Assembly (NCBI GenBank): GCA_905250025.1
Contig: CAJNOJ010000007.1
Span: forward strand, 558,001-622,000
Direction of reading: 5' to 3'
Source of the DNA: Adineta ricciae
Lineage: Eukaryota; Rotifera; Eurotatoria; Adinetida; Adinetidae
Length of the DNA stretch: 64,000 nt
Shown: positions 46,701 to 59,228 of the stretch, in pieces
Numbering within the stretch: the stretch's first letter is position 1
How the letters are laid out: every line of letters begins with the position of its first letter
Notes under the pieces: model-generated
What the model saw: only the letters and a program-made list of their open reading frames with translations
What the model was told of the DNA's origin: nothing
The model's database searches: none
Translations under genes and position numbers: made by a program

Positions 46701-48735
46701 GAATCAAAGGTTACATTAAATCCTTTAGTATATTCCAAAGAATGACAGAAATATGGCCTTCAACCCTCATCGTTTTTACACACGATCACGTCTTGAGTGA
46801 GTTTCTTACCAAAAAATATTTCACATTTTTCTTGTTTTATTCATTTGATTTCAACAATCGACTCGTTCTTTTCTTTTTACTATTCATCAAACATTGTAAG
46901 GTATTTGCGGCAAATCATAGGTATATATATGTCCCGAAACGAGTGCTAGAAGAAAAACGTCTCTCCTCTCCCTCTCTTGTTCGCGTAATAAAACTAAGCC
47001 AATCTGTATTTTCTTTCACATGACGTTCAAGAATTTGTACACTTCTCATCGGAGATACTAACACGTGCGTTTTATTCGAAAAATTATATCTTATGATCCT
47101 TTGCTGCTAACAATCAGTCGATCGACCGGCCTCACACACAAATCTGGTCATGGTTGCTTCGTGTTATGTCATATTTATTCATGTTCTACGCCCATTCTTT
47201 CGTCGTCGTCTTAGCTCATATGACGGAATACATATTCTATTCACTAAATTTGTCTTTCAGCTCCTATTAATACTACAATTTGATATTAGTTAGAGAAGAA
47301 ACATAATCTTGCAAAAGATGACCACGATAATGAATCACCGTTGTTTTTTCTTCTGCTGAATTAAACAGCAGCACTGTTGACATGCATTGCATTTCTTTTT
47401 CTTCTTCTTCTTCTTCTTCCCCTCCTCCAAGCTCCCTTTTTTTCCTTCTCTCTTTTCTATTCAGGCATTCGTTTCAGATAAACACACATATACATTGTGG
47501 ACGACGACGGAGACGGTATCTCTATGTATAAAATATTGTAGAACAACAACGAATAAACTTGACTTGCAAATAGATCATATAAACAAAACTTGAACAATGT
47601 CACCAAAAGCCGTAAGTTGTTTGATTTTCTTATTCTTCCGGTGGATTTTTTACGCAAGATAAGAACAGTGTTTGAAGAAAGGAGAAGCTTTTGTGTNTAA
47701 GAAGAACAAGTCTACATACAAGAAAAATGAATGATGACTAAAAGCGTATAGCACGACGTGTCTTCCGCCTTCTACTACTATACTACGATGACGACGGCGA
47801 CATGTATATATACATACAGTCTCTATTTCTTTTCTGCACTGAGAAGAAGAGAACGAAAGAGAGAGAGAGAGAGGGAGAGATGAAGATGATCGCCATCGTA
47901 ATAAACGATAGCAAGAGAGAGAGAGAGAAAGAGAGGGAGGGGAGAGATCGAGAAGGAAAAAAAGAACAAAGTGGCACGCGAATTACTCGTATATAAAAAC
48001 TTGATGATGATGAAGAGATGGGGAGCCGACAAACAACTGTCCGGACGATGAACAAATGACCTCATCTTTACGAGACCTTTGTGTTTCAATATACATACAT
48101 ATCCAATGTCCTTTTAGTCACGTCCGTTCGTTTCTTCAATTCACAATTTTATTACATGTCTGAAAGTGTCTCACACCTTCCTCTTCACATCTATCAAAAG
48201 CAAGATCATGATCGATCTAATTCGAGCTGAAAAGATCTCAGTCTATTCAATGATGTTTGAATTATTTAAGTACAAGCAGCAAAAATAGATGAAGTACACT
48301 TTACACCTTATGTACATATATGGATATTAACAATCGACAATTAGTTTTTCTTCTTCTTCCCTATTGTTTAATGTACACATATTCATTGAGATGGGTGTAT
48401 ATGTATGTATGTACACATCTATAACATACGGTAGGTGAAGGAAGTAATCAACAGATGGACAATAACGATCTATCATTCACTCACCGTGTTCGAAGTGTCT
48501 GCTTGTTAGCCATCTTGAGATTAAGAATGTAAAATCTGAAGAAAAAAACGAAAGTCGATTGGATGGGTTTGTCTCGTGATTATATTAACACTTGGAAAAT
48601 AAATGAAAAGGAATATAAAAGAAACCGTTTTCTCTATTACCACTGGTTCAATTACAATGAAAAAATTTTTTTGGTTGTTGATTACTTTCAATCATAATTT
48701 TAAAGTGTATCTCTGACCGTCGAAGGACGATAACT
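43761..48735. other. Gene-poor 5-kb interval with simple repeats and one ambiguous base
   Basis: No coding gene is supported. It holds CT/AG microsatellites (about 45969-45990, 47855-47940), a TTC run near 47395-47419 and one undetermined base (n) at 47697. The longer frames (for example 45215-45589) are T-rich and lack protein character. A possible orphan first exon (ATG at 47597, five codons, then GTAAGT at 47612) has no visible partner. The sorbosone-dehydrogenase promoter is at the left end. Confidence 0.55.
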
Positions 48736-50451
48736 TTAATGAAGTTTTTTATCATTGACAATTTCACTCGATCCTCTGCGCTTTTTAGATTCTTCATCAT
48801 CATCACCGTCCTTAGTATTCGATACTTTTGTTTCATCAGGTACTTGTTTGGATTCTTCTTCTTGCTGAGAATCAGAGTTGGCCATTTCCATTCTGGAATT
48901 AAATCCAGTAGAAAAAGTTTCTTCGTTAAAAATATGAGACACTTACGTGTTTTGAGACACCAACGGCTGGTCGTGACTCACTTCCATTGCATCTTTATCA
49001 TCGTCCACAGTTTGTGTTTCTTGACTATCGATTGAGTCATGTGGAATAGAAGGTAAACGATCGACTAATGAGGCGACCTCATCTTTAGACATAATTTCTG
49101 GCGTGTGAGGAGTCGAAGAATCACCGTGTTTATCGTGCTTCAATGTGGAATCATCATCATTTGCTTTCGATTCATCTGTAGTTTGTTTTTCGACTTTTGT
49201 ATCCGGTTCCTCTTTAGGGAGAACTTCTGATGTAGGTTGTACAGGATCGAACGGCGCAAATTTCAATTCCTCAGCTTTCTTCACCCATGCATCGTATATA
49301 TGATCGTCCCAGAGGACGAATACAACTAACGGTAATGAGCCGGCATTTTTATCGATTGTTTGAAGGGCAACATCGGCACCGTCATTTGCTGGCTGTGAAA
49401 TATAACATCATCTTTATTTGTTCAAGAGTAACTAATACTCACATAACCGAATATCCCACAACTAATAGCAGTAAAGCCAATGGATTCGAGGTCATATAGA
49501 TTGGCTAAATCAAGTGCCGTTTTGTAACACGAAGAGAGCTGGTCAGCACATTGCGAAACTTTTCTGCTATTATATACGGGACCAGCTGTGTTGATGATAT
49601 AGTAAGTTGTCGATGACATATTATAGCTCAACAAAATACGTGAATGTCCAGTTGGTAGACGAACACCAGATTCAACTTGCTTATGAGCAACACAAGCTGA
49701 ATAGAGTTGCGATCCGGCAGCTCTATGAATCATTCCATCGACTCCAGCACCACCCGTCATATGTTCGTTTGCAGCTATTGGAAATACAATGCACTCAGAT
49801 AATGTTATTTTCCATCAACAAAATATGCAAACCATTCACAACGGCATCGACTTTAGTTTGAATAATATCACCTTGAAGTATGATCAGTATTGTACGCTTG
49901 TTATTGATAAAATAATAACGAGGAATGCGTTTCTTAGTTTTCGTTTTTGCCATTAGATACGATCCATATCTCTTTCCCAACTCGGCTTGGTTGCTATATA
50001 CGACATAATTGTAGGATCAACACATATAATCATTGATGAGATATAACTTACTTCCTCCAATAATCCACTGCGTCTTGATATTCATCTGATGAACAATCTG
50101 GCTTCGAAATGATCGATTTAGGATGATCTCGTGTGAATCTGTAAATATATAAGAATTTCATTTTAGATTTTTTACGGAATAGACGCTTACAGACGATTAA
50201 GTACACCAGGTAACAAATGACGAGCGAAAAGTGTGAAAAAATATCGAAAAAAATTGGGAGGACTATGCCTGAACAGAACATATTTCAAAACGCGAACTAA
50301 TCGAACAGCGAAAGCATGTTCGTAAGTGATATTTCATTTGATTATTGTAACCAAAATGATCACGGACAAAATCAACGATGAATGCTTACCGATCAGATTG
50401 TACCTCTGGTGATTTTGCTGATGTACTGTCCGCATTGCTCGACGCCATCAT
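48736..50451 (-). CDS. MacroD-type macro-domain protein
   Basis: 440 aa in seven exons: 50451-50390, 50268-50191, 50138-50052, 49993-49833, 49774-49443, 49392-48947, 48892-48736 (1323 nt). After an ~105-residue N-terminal part (HSPPNFFRYFFTLFARHLLPG, YQDAVDYWRNNQAELG), a macro domain covers about residues 105-270: LQGDIIQTKVDAVVNAANEH, GGAGVDGMIHRAAG, YYIINTAGPVY, SCGIFGYPANDG, VVFVLWDD. The NAAN and GGAGVDG motifs are those of catalytically competent MacroD/Poa1-like ADP-ribose hydrolases, which remove mono-ADP-ribose from acidic residues. The C-terminal ~165 residues are Asp/Glu/Ser/Lys-rich and disordered, ending in a basic KKRRGSS segment that may be nuclear. The 3' end of the duplicated GPCR gene lies about 550 bp further right. 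Confidence 0.85.
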
Positions 50452-51001
50452 TCGATAAAAGTGTATATTGCGCAAATCTTAAAAAATAAATCAAAAAAAA
50501 ATTCTTGAAGAAGAGTAAATCATCTTATTTCGAGTAAATAACATTAAAACATGGTACATTAGTCATTTTCCAGCGATAGAACTAACTTGATTAATCGCAT
50601 AGGCAGTAGACATAGTCGTCTATACAGACATCATTTTCGTTTCGAGATACAAGCGATTGTTGCTTGAAAATTGGTTTAATAAAATCTTGTTTTATATAAA
50701 CAATAATTGTCACAAGTAATCTTTTCCGACTTTCGAGGCAAGAATGGCAAAAGGACAAAATTCTATGCGTCGCTTTTCTTCGATGAAAAAAAAAAATAAC
50801 CATGCAAAATTTTCAAGCAAAGCTAAGCAACATGTTTAAATACGACACAGAATGGTAGTTTGAAAGAACGAACGGATAGGAAGTAAAATGTCAGTATATA
50901 TGAGCGCTGCTGATAGATGTCGAGAAGTATCACATGATATCATTGCGTACAGTTTTTGAAGAAATACTCCAAAGCAGGCTTTGTCATTGTTAGTGAAGCA
51001 T
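50452..51001. other. Gap before copy 2 of the duplicated block
   Basis: About 550 bp upstream of the macro-domain gene and downstream of GPCR copy 2. I see no gene. The left boundary of the repeat cannot be located, because copy 1 starts at the window edge. Confidence 0.5.
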
Positions 51002-52021
51002 TTAACGATGATAAATGTACTTGAGTCGTTCTCTATTCTTTGAAATGACTGATGTACCTCGAAAACCTCTTTGATGCGGAGATTGTTGACAAAAAGGCAA
51101 AAATAACTGCTGAGACTCTTGTCGAAATGGTTTCGATGCTAAAATATGTGCATAAAACATTGAACATGAATTAAGATAAATAAGAAAGCCAACTGCTAAA
51201 TAGCGAATGAAATCTTCCACGGCCAAGCGGTCGGCTGTTTTAGATATATCTGCAGTAATAGTCAGATATATCGTAGTCAATGGAAACCAAATTGTCGAAA
51301 GAACATAAGCAACAACTTCGCTAATCAAAACTTTGACTAGTTGAATATCGCGTCGCTTAATTCTTGGCACTGAATTGGGATATGCATTTCGAGTACGCGC
51401 CGCTGGTTGAGTACGAATTTGAGATTGGTGAAGATTTTGAATAGCCCAAATCGAAAATAGAATCATGACGATTAATGGTGCTGAAGTGGCAATAGTTGTA
51501 TAGATACTATAGACGATTTGATACACACCTGCCGCACCACATCGGCTAGCAGATTGTATGTTAACATAAATGATCACATGGATTGGAATGATTATCCATA
51601 GAACACAGATGACAAGGATTAGGATCAAAGCTATTCGACGTTGGCATAGATTACGAAGAAAAGTATTCTGCGAACATAGAGCAAATCGATCCACACATGC
51701 TAATGCTACACTCGACCGGGATATCATTAAAAATACATGTATAAGATATGCCTTCGTTTTGCAAAATGTAATTGAATGCTTGGACGAGTTGTCCGGTAAA
51801 TACGAATCTATGATCACGGAAGTCATTCCAAATAGAATAGCTAATAAATTGAAAATTGATGTTGCAATAAAATAAATTGAACATGAATTCTTGCGAAGTT
51901 TTCTCTGACTGAAAACAAGTAGATTTAAGATTGAACCGAGTATTCCTAATGCATAACAGATAGTTAAAACATAACGTGTGAGTATATTTTGAATGGAACT
52001 AAGATCACTGATTAAGGTCAT
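51002..52021 (-). CDS. Rhodopsin-like 7TM receptor, copy 2 (complete)
   Basis: 339 aa, single exon, ATG at 52021-52019; the longer frame to 52033 would start at GTG. Seven hydrophobic helices are visible, with an extracellular N-terminus only ~15 residues long. Features: Cys before TM3 (ITFCKTKAYL), DRF in place of DRY, Cys in loop 2 (SASRCGAAG), a basic third loop (PRIKRRDIQLVK), and TM7 with NSCSMFYAHIL in place of canonical NPxxY, then a palmitoylation/helix-8-like SKPFRQE. The class A fold is likely, and the unusual DRF and TM7 motifs place it in an invertebrate-expanded peptide-receptor-like group. Ligand unknown. Copy 1 (1-960) has the same length over the shared part. Confidence 0.82.
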   Translation of the reverse strand: MTLISDLSSIQNILTRYVLTICYALGILGSILNLLVFSQRKLRKNSCSIYFIATSIFNLLAILFGMTSVIIDSYLPDNSSKHSITFCKTKAYLIHVFLMISRSSVALACVDRFALCSQNTFLRNLCQRRIALILILVICVLWIIIPIHVIIYVNIQSASRCGAAGVYQIVYSIYTTIATSAPLIVMILFSIWAIQNLHQSQIRTQPAARTRNAYPNSVPRIKRRDIQLVKVLISEVVAYVLSTIWFPLTTIYLTITADISKTADRLAVEDFIRYLAVGFLIYLNSCSMFYAHILASKPFRQESQQLFLPFCQQSPHQRGFRGTSVISKNRERLKYIYHR

Positions 52022-53133
52022 GGATATCCGCACGAGAGTTTTCTATGATTTGAGTATGGAAAGTAGTTCAACTTCATAAAATAGAATTCATCGCGGTTTG
52101 TCGAGAACTCGACATTAAATGATACATTATTCTCATTAGAGCTTCCTGTCGCCCACGAATATTTTCGCATGCTTTGTTTTTCCCTGATATTTTGATATCA
52201 ACTTAATAGAAGTTGATCGTCAGCGGATTCATTCCGCTGACATATCCTCTTATTTTTCCATCGTTTCCGCCAGCAGGAGATAGTTAGGAGTGTGGTGCTT
52301 TCACTTTCTGACTAATTGCTTTACAAAATAATATGACATACACTTTCCCATTTTAAAACGCAATTGATATTCATATTCCTCTTCTCTAATCATAACACTT
52401 ACTGTTCGCTCTTTGAAACAACGATTCTCTAAATCAACTTGTTTATCTTTTACATCCTACTGCAATATTTTCTCTTTTCAATCAGTACAAAAGACAAAAC
52501 TTGTTAGATATCTCAACCATCGTTGTTAAATGAACATTGGCTTATCGTCACACTGATCAATGGTGAGAAAAAAACGACCCATTTCTACTCTTTACGTGCC
52601 AATCAATATCAAAGATTGTGTCGGTATCGACCGTAGCACAGTACATAAGCACCAGCTCCCGATTTCTCCACCTACAATTTTTCCCGTATCTAACTAGAAA
52701 TATTACTGTTCTATTTGATCTCTTTCGTTTGCTTGCAAACTTCAACTAATCTCCATTTCATTTTGTTTACCGATGAATATCATGTAAGATAATTTCCATC
52801 AACCTGTGATCAGTGGAAACGACCAACTGGCACGTTGCTGTTGTTCCTTTTTCTCCTTTGATGATTGTCAATCAACAGATGAGCTTAGGTGTACTAATTA
52901 GTCTGTTTTTTTCTCTATCTTTTTGATGTCCTTCTGTCGATTATTATTGTCTGTTGAATTATGATTGGTGAGGAAAATGAACAGACTTTTTTTTCGTTCC
53001 TATGTATAGTACTGTTCGCCAACACAATCGTCATCATTCACTGTGATAAAACATTGTCAATCATCTCACGATTACAGGTTAAGTCATCGAATCTTTTCTA
53101 CAGATAGTCTGTTCTTTTCTATTATACCTAGGT
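52022..53133. other. Intergenic region, GPCR to homeobox gene (copy 2)
   Basis: Colinear with 961-2071. No frame or structured RNA seen. Presumed divergent promoters. Confidence 0.55.
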
Positions 53134-53754
53134 ATGGATCCATACTATTCATCACCATCATCTTGCTACTATCATCCATCATCATGCGCTTCTTATGAAT
53201 CATCACCATCGTTTTTATCAGATCCTTATACTGATCCATACTCATCGTATCCATCAACATGTACATATTATTATTCATCATATACTGATCAAACACCGGC
53301 ATCACCCATTGTTTTCTACAATAACTCGACAACAAATATTCATAATCAGCCGAATTATCCAACACCCATCGCGAGTACTCCGACGAATACAGCAGTTGCT
53401 TGCTCTACAGCCTCATTAAATACCACATTTGAGTCGGGTATGTTTTTTTTTCTGAGATATATATATTATTTTCGATGATCATGTACGTAGCTCCACCAGC
53501 AGGTCGTCGTCGTCGTCAACGAACAATTTTCTCAAAGGATCAAGTGGATATTCTCGATCAAGTCTTTGAAAAAAATCAATATCCTGATTTTCAACTCCGT
53601 GAACAACTCTCCGAAAGACTAGATGTCCCTGAAGCTCGAATTCAAGTACGTAGTAGTGAATAAAAGAAAATATTAATCCTTGAATTGTTTTCTCCGGCAG
53701 GTATGGTTCAAAAATCGTCGTAGCCGTGCTGGTAGAACAAAATCAAAATATTAG
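53134..53754 (+). CDS. Paired-like K50 homeobox protein, copy 2
   Basis: 170 aa in exons 53134-53437, 53491-53645, 53701-53754 (513 nt). Structure is identical to copy 1: Tyr/Ser/Pro-rich N-terminus, K50 homeodomain (RRRRQRTIFS ... WFKNRRSR), intron before VWF, and an almost immediate stop after it (TAG here, TAA in copy 1). Differences concentrate in the N-terminal low-complexity half, which is two codons shorter. From RRRR to the stop I find no amino-acid difference, which argues for purifying selection on the DNA-binding part of both copies. Confidence 0.85.
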
Positions 53755-53966
53755 TGCAAATATTTTTGTCAAGCTTCAGTTCATACACGAAGTTTTCTGT
53801 ATTTTATTTTAGTATAAATAAAAATTTATTCGAGGAGAAGAAGAATCTTTAAAACTGTTAGCATATGATGAGGGCAGATTGAGTATGGGAAAGAGATGCA
53901 GATGGTTTCTAGTGTAGACGTCATCGCAAGGATAAAACTGCCTTTCGTATGACGAAATTATTGAAA

Positions 53967-55979
53967 ATGGACGATGAAAATGAAATCTTTATTGGTACTT
54001 TTGAACGTGTTCCACCGGTGAAGAAAACACGATGTGCTGCATGGTGTGTAACAATAAGTCTAATCACCAGTGTAATCATTTGTATCGTCGTAAGTGTTCG
54101 CACGAGTACAAAGAGTACAACGGATTTGAAAGTCAATGCATTATGGTTCCCTTTAGCTGGAAGTGAGTCGTGTATTCGATTAATGGACATTAATGGCGAT
54201 GGACTGGATGATGTTATTGTGGGAGTAACTGAAGTCACGGCAATTACGAATGAAATTAAAAAAGAACAAAACCGTTCGGCATTCTGTCAGTTATTGGAGG
54301 TGGAAGAACCATGTAGTGGAACGATGTATGGCATACGAGGATATGATTTCAGTGTTCTGTGGTCTTTCCGCATGAAGGAGTCGATCTTCGAACTCGTTTG
54401 CGATCTCATCGATTTGAATAACGACGGCCATCGAGATTGTATTGGTACTGGACGGCAAGCATCTGTGATTGCTTTTGATCCTTACCATGGGAAAGTAATT
54501 TGGGATAGTAGAAATATAAGATCACGGCGAGTGCTGTGGAATTTCTATAATCCTATTCTTTTACCTGTTGATGTTGATCGCGATGGCATGAATGATATAC
54601 TTATTTCTCATGGTGGAAATCCAACAATTCCCTCGGAAGTACACGAACGCGAAGCAGGCTGCTTATTGATTCTCTCCAGTCGAAATGGAAACCAAATCGG
54701 TGAACCATTCTGGATGCCAGATGGCAAGGAAACATATATGTCACCGATTTTATATAACAATGAAACAATACTTTTCGGTACCGGTGGCGAAACGGTACCC
54801 GGTGGACTTTACAGCATATCATTGGATAATCTTCTCAAAGGTCATGAACAGTATATAACCGTAGTACAGTCCAAGACAAAAGGTATAATGGTGCCACCTG
54901 TTATTCTTGATATCGATCATGATGAAATCGATGACATTCTTGTTAGCCATTTTGATGGAACTCTAGAATTAATCAATGGGAAAACAATGGCAGTATTATG
55001 GAGCCGAGTATTCGAAGGTTGGGAATTCTATACAACGCCAGCACCGGGTGACTTCAACAGTGATTCGTTCGTGGATTTTATGCTGATCTTAAACCAGGGT
55101 AAAGGAAAATAACTTTCGAGTGATTTATTACCTAACTAAGTATTTAGGTGAATGGGATCGATACAATTGTAGTGAAGTAGTGATTATTGATGGCTTAACA
55201 GGTGAAACGATCTGGAAGAAGAGAAATCGATTTGGTGAATTTACTGCTCCGTTGACATTACAAATGAAAAATAATGGAAAATATCAAGACAGTTTTATCT
55301 ATCGTCAGCGCGGTCAGAAAACTGAGGGTGTACCTTCAAATACTTCGTTGATATTGTTTCATGGCATTGGTCTGCAAGACGGAGAGATATCAAAGTTATC
55401 TTAGTTTCAAATCACTTTCTTAACGCATTCCTTGTCTTGTTTTGTTTTAGAGATGATGGTGCGGCAACGTCGAATCCAGCGGTTTCCTGCGATTCTTTCA
55501 CATTAACTGATTCTGTTGCGCATATATATCTGACCAATATTCATGGTACCAATTTAATCGGCAGTATCTACCCGCCGATGAATAATCAAAATGAACTATG
55601 CAGCGACTTTGAACCGATGGAACGCGCAGGTGGTGCACTAGGAGATCTTGATGGCGATGGCGTTTTCGATACTGTGGATATCACAACATTTATTACGAAA
55701 CTGACATCGCATACTCTGCATGCTTTTCGTGCTCATTCGGTATTGACGCGTTTCCCGTTGAATGCAAACCTTGTTGAACCGCAAATCATCGCCAGCTATC
55801 AAACAGATATTTCAAGTAGAACCGTCAATGACAAACTTCTTGAGTCATTGAGAAGGAAAACTTCGTTCTCAAAGAAATCGATTATCTTCGGTAAAGACTC
55901 ATATGTGATACCAAAACAGACGTGGAATGCTTATCTGGGTCGATTTGCCAATAGTCACTACTATCGAAATATTGAATAA
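53967..55979 (+). CDS. FAM234: FAM234-like FG-GAP membrane protein, copy 2
   Basis: 635 aa in exons 53967-55098, 55148-55394, 55451-55979, with exon lengths identical to copy 1. An in-frame ATG six codons upstream (53949) exists only in this copy. I chose 53967 because copy 1 must start there. One Ca-loop differs: DVDGDGMND in copy 1 is DVDRDGMND here, replacing a glycine of the DxDGDG loop. Most other changes are conservative. The GTTATC second donor is kept. Confidence 0.84.
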
Positions 55980-56125
55980 AAAACAAACAAACATAGAACC
56001 ATCTGTTGTGTAGCAGATAAGCAACAGATGAATTTGTTTATTGTGCAGACATATAAAGAGGACATTATGAGTGAATATGAAATGATAATGTGAAAGAGAA
56101 AGTTGTATTTAGCGGTTTCGGTTTT

Positions 56126-57833
56126 TCAATAAATGGTCGTAAGTGTGGGTGAACTTGTGTGAACGATTGTCCCACTAAAGTTGGTGATGACTTGAATTGT
56201 CAGAGAATAATCGTATGAAGCGTAAACACCGTTTTTCAGAATTTGAACTTGTCCATTCGACGTATTCGCTGGCTGCATATAAATTGAAGTATTCGTCAAG
56301 TTGCCTAATTGACTTGCTATTTGTATATTTCTCTGATTCATGCATGAAGTATCGCAACTTGTCGCAAAATTGATCATAAAATCACTAATCATTTGAATCG
56401 TACTATTAGAATACCTAAAAGTAAGTCAAATTCATTATCAATACTTTCCATCTTAATAGTTTCCTTTTCTTCTTTCATTACCAAAATTGCAAAATGACAT
56501 TACTGATAGTGATATTAAATGCATTCGAACCATTAGGAAATTGTGCTTGGCGTTCAATCTGATCAAACAGAATGATAATAGACAACAAGTCGTATATCAT
56601 AGAAGAGGATTTTTCTTTGGCATCTTACTATTTGTGCCAGTGCAGGATACATAGTAGAAGCTGCGACGAGTGGAACAGGTCCATCGTTTTGACTCGCTGA
56701 AGTTTGTGTGCTTGTCGCATCTAACGTTGCAATGTAGTTGCTTTTACTGGTAGAAACAATCATCGTACAATTCTTGACAGAGAAAACTAAGAAAAAACCG
56801 AGAAGGGTCGATTGAATGGTCAAAGATGAACATATTTCTACTGACTACTACTCAATTTTGATGAATTATTGCTTTGCGTTATGTTAATTTGGCTGCCGGA
56901 AGGTGTATTTGAGATAATTTCTATCGGAAATATTAGGGAAAAGATCGTGTTTTGAAATCAAATAGTATGCTGTCATACTAGTAACGACAACAATTTTGTC
57001 GATGGAAATATACGGAGTGTAAACTATAATTGCGTTCGAGACAGTATAAGACAGGTTTGAATTTTGTATCAAAAAATAGATTGGTGATGACAGTTGTTTA
57101 TATGAGCACAATTGATTGAAAATAATCCGTTGTCGACGTTGATCACAGGTTAAACATTCATGTGCATACATAATGACAAAGTCTAATGTAACACTAAGGA
57201 CAAAACTCCTGGATATCGAACTGAAAGTTTCCCTCGATCTCATCAATACCTCATGTTACTTGAATCATCCGTATCGGCAGACATTTGCAATATAGAAATG
57301 TTCGACTTATCTTGATAATTGTTTATTAGCAATTGTTGTTCAAGCTAGATGAATAGTGAGGCATTCTGAAAGACAACGAAATGTCGCACTCACTGCGTAT
57401 TGAATTGACACGTTCATAATCATTTGTGCATCAGCAAGGGTCGATGAATTTGTCAAGAGTGTCAATCGTGCAAGATCTCGCTTTTGCAAAACTTGATTCA
57501 TATGCAAAGTGTAATTATTTATTCTCACCGCTGAAACAAAAAGAAAACAACGGATCGAGGTGTTATTGTTTTTTCATTAGAAAAACCTTCGATGTCATAC
57601 TCGTAAGAATAAAACTTGTTTTGTCAACTGATTGATTACTCAAGTATAACGGGATGACCGACAAGACAATCATTGTGGCCAACAGGAAGGAAAAAGTAAG
57701 AAATCCGATCATTGTTAACGATGGCAGAATCATTTGTAAATAGGATTTTCTCAAAAAGAATCACGTAGCAATATCAATGATTATTTTCCTATCTAACTTA
57801 CGTTGTTTGCAATGTTTCTCTGGTGAACAACAT
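56126..57833 (-). CDS. Orphan type II membrane protein, copy 2
   Basis: Homologue of the nine-exon gene at 5076-6785. The ATG is at 57833-57831 and the last exon ends at 56126. The splice sites I checked are at equivalent places (for example, the exon 2 donor is GTATGA where copy 1 has GTATAA). Long exon frames correspond (56884-57246, 56563-56823, 56126-56392). Signal-anchor helix and N-glycosylation sequons are retained. I did not re-close every phase by hand here, so the exon list of copy 1 should be used as the template. Function unknown. Confidence 0.68.
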
Positions 57834-58127
57834 GATGCAGCAATTGCGTCGTTCGAAAATGAAAACTTTGAGACTCTTTATGCATGAAATTCGTCAATTT
57901 ATATCACTATCTTTTTCGTAAAGCATCCGATAATATTATGTCCCTTTTGGGACTTTTAGAAATTTTGATATTTTTAAATGATATTCACTATTGAGAACAT
58001 CTAGATAACACTTGATAAGTACTTTCATTGAGTTTGCTTTTAAAATTCTTAATGGGAGTATCATATTACTTCAAAGAAGAAAACAACAAAAGACGAGAGT
58101 GCAAATGCTCGTTTAGTTGTAAACTCG

Positions 58128-59228
58128 ATGGAACGTCAAGCATCTATTGACCGAAAACGCAGACTAGTACCATCAAACTCCTTCCCAAATCAAATTCTTC
58201 AATTGGTTGTTAATTACGATCCAAAACTTGATTTCACCTGCGTGCCAATCGCCATTGACGAAGAATTTTACGAGTCATCCATACGTCAGCAAACATATGG
58301 GTTAATCTGGAACTCCGTTCGATCATCGAATACAAGTAGATTGATCTCGTACGATCGGCTGAATGCATTTGTCGAGATTCTTCAAATACCATCGGAATGG
58401 TCACGATACGACATCGACCTCCTTATTCACAAGAATAGAAATCACAAATTGTTAAACGGTCTCGCTCTACGTGATGAATTTGTTCGTGTTTTACACCGAG
58501 TTTTTCAACAAGATCCCAGTCAAATGAACGATTCGTATGTCTTGAAGCATCTGGAGTTCACTCGTCGCGCAATTCAATTAACATTTCATCATCGACAAGA
58601 TACGGAATTGCCGCTGATCATTACATTTTTGCTCCTCATCGAATTGAATATCCCTTGGACAACCTTCTTTCCTAATGAATATTTCCAATCCCATGCTGAT
58701 ATCAAATCGACATATCTAAGTCCGTCAAATTCTATTAAATTTCAATTCGATTCGAGTGTTATCGAAGCGAACCTATGCCATTATCTGATCGACACTTCTG
58801 AATCATTCTCATCGATATTCAAAAGTCTTATCGAGCTACGAAAACAATCTCTAAATTATATCCAACGAGCGGTGAGATATGTTTCCAAAACAAGAGACGA
58901 ACAAACATCATCAGACCAAATCAATCCATCAATATCAGCCAAGATCGAAGGTGTCTTATCATCATTATTTTGCACATCATCCTTACAGACATTATTCCTA
59001 ATACTTTGTTCGAATTATTCACAAATTGAATCGATTTCATCGCCCATCGTTAATGCTTTACAAATCTTAATCAATGCTCTAGAAAACAATTATCTCGAAC
59101 ACCCCTTACTGAAAACAAAAAACATATTTTCGGAAATGTTTTCGCTCTGCGATGTAAGTCTTCAATATGGAATCAAAAAACTACTTGTGGATATGCAAAT
59201 CAATTCGAAAAGAGGTATGCGTCGATAA
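58128..59228 (+). CDS. Orphan 366-aa protein, intact copy
   Basis: Single uninterrupted exon. No signal peptide, membrane helix or known motif is evident. The sequence looks globular and mainly helical (ISYDRLNAFVEILQIPSEW, ALRDEFVRVLHRVFQQDP, TFLLLIELNIPW, NALQILINALENNYL), basic at the N-terminus (RQASIDRKRR). I do not recognise the family, so it may be lineage-specific. The copy at 7080-8103 is a pseudogene, so this is the only functional version in the window. It is divergent from the orphan membrane-protein gene, about 290 bp away. Confidence 0.7.
   Translation: MERQASIDRKRRLVPSNSFPNQILQLVVNYDPKLDFTCVPIAIDEEFYESSIRQQTYGLIWNSVRSSNTSRLISYDRLNAFVEILQIPSEWSRYDIDLLIHKNRNHKLLNGLALRDEFVRVLHRVFQQDPSQMNDSYVLKHLEFTRRAIQLTFHHRQDTELPLIITFLLLIELNIPWTTFFPNEYFQSHADIKSTYLSPSNSIKFQFDSSVIEANLCHYLIDTSESFSSIFKSLIELRKQSLNYIQRAVRYVSKTRDEQTSSDQINPSISAKIEGVLSSLFCTSSLQTLFLILCSNYSQIESISSPIVNALQILINALENNYLEHPLLKTKNIFSEMFSLCDVSLQYGIKKLLVDMQINSKRGMRR

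Noticed and set aside
47783-48089. Ser/Leu-rich minus-strand and Arg/Glu-rich plus-strand frames
   Set aside because: Low-complexity translations of an AG microsatellite.
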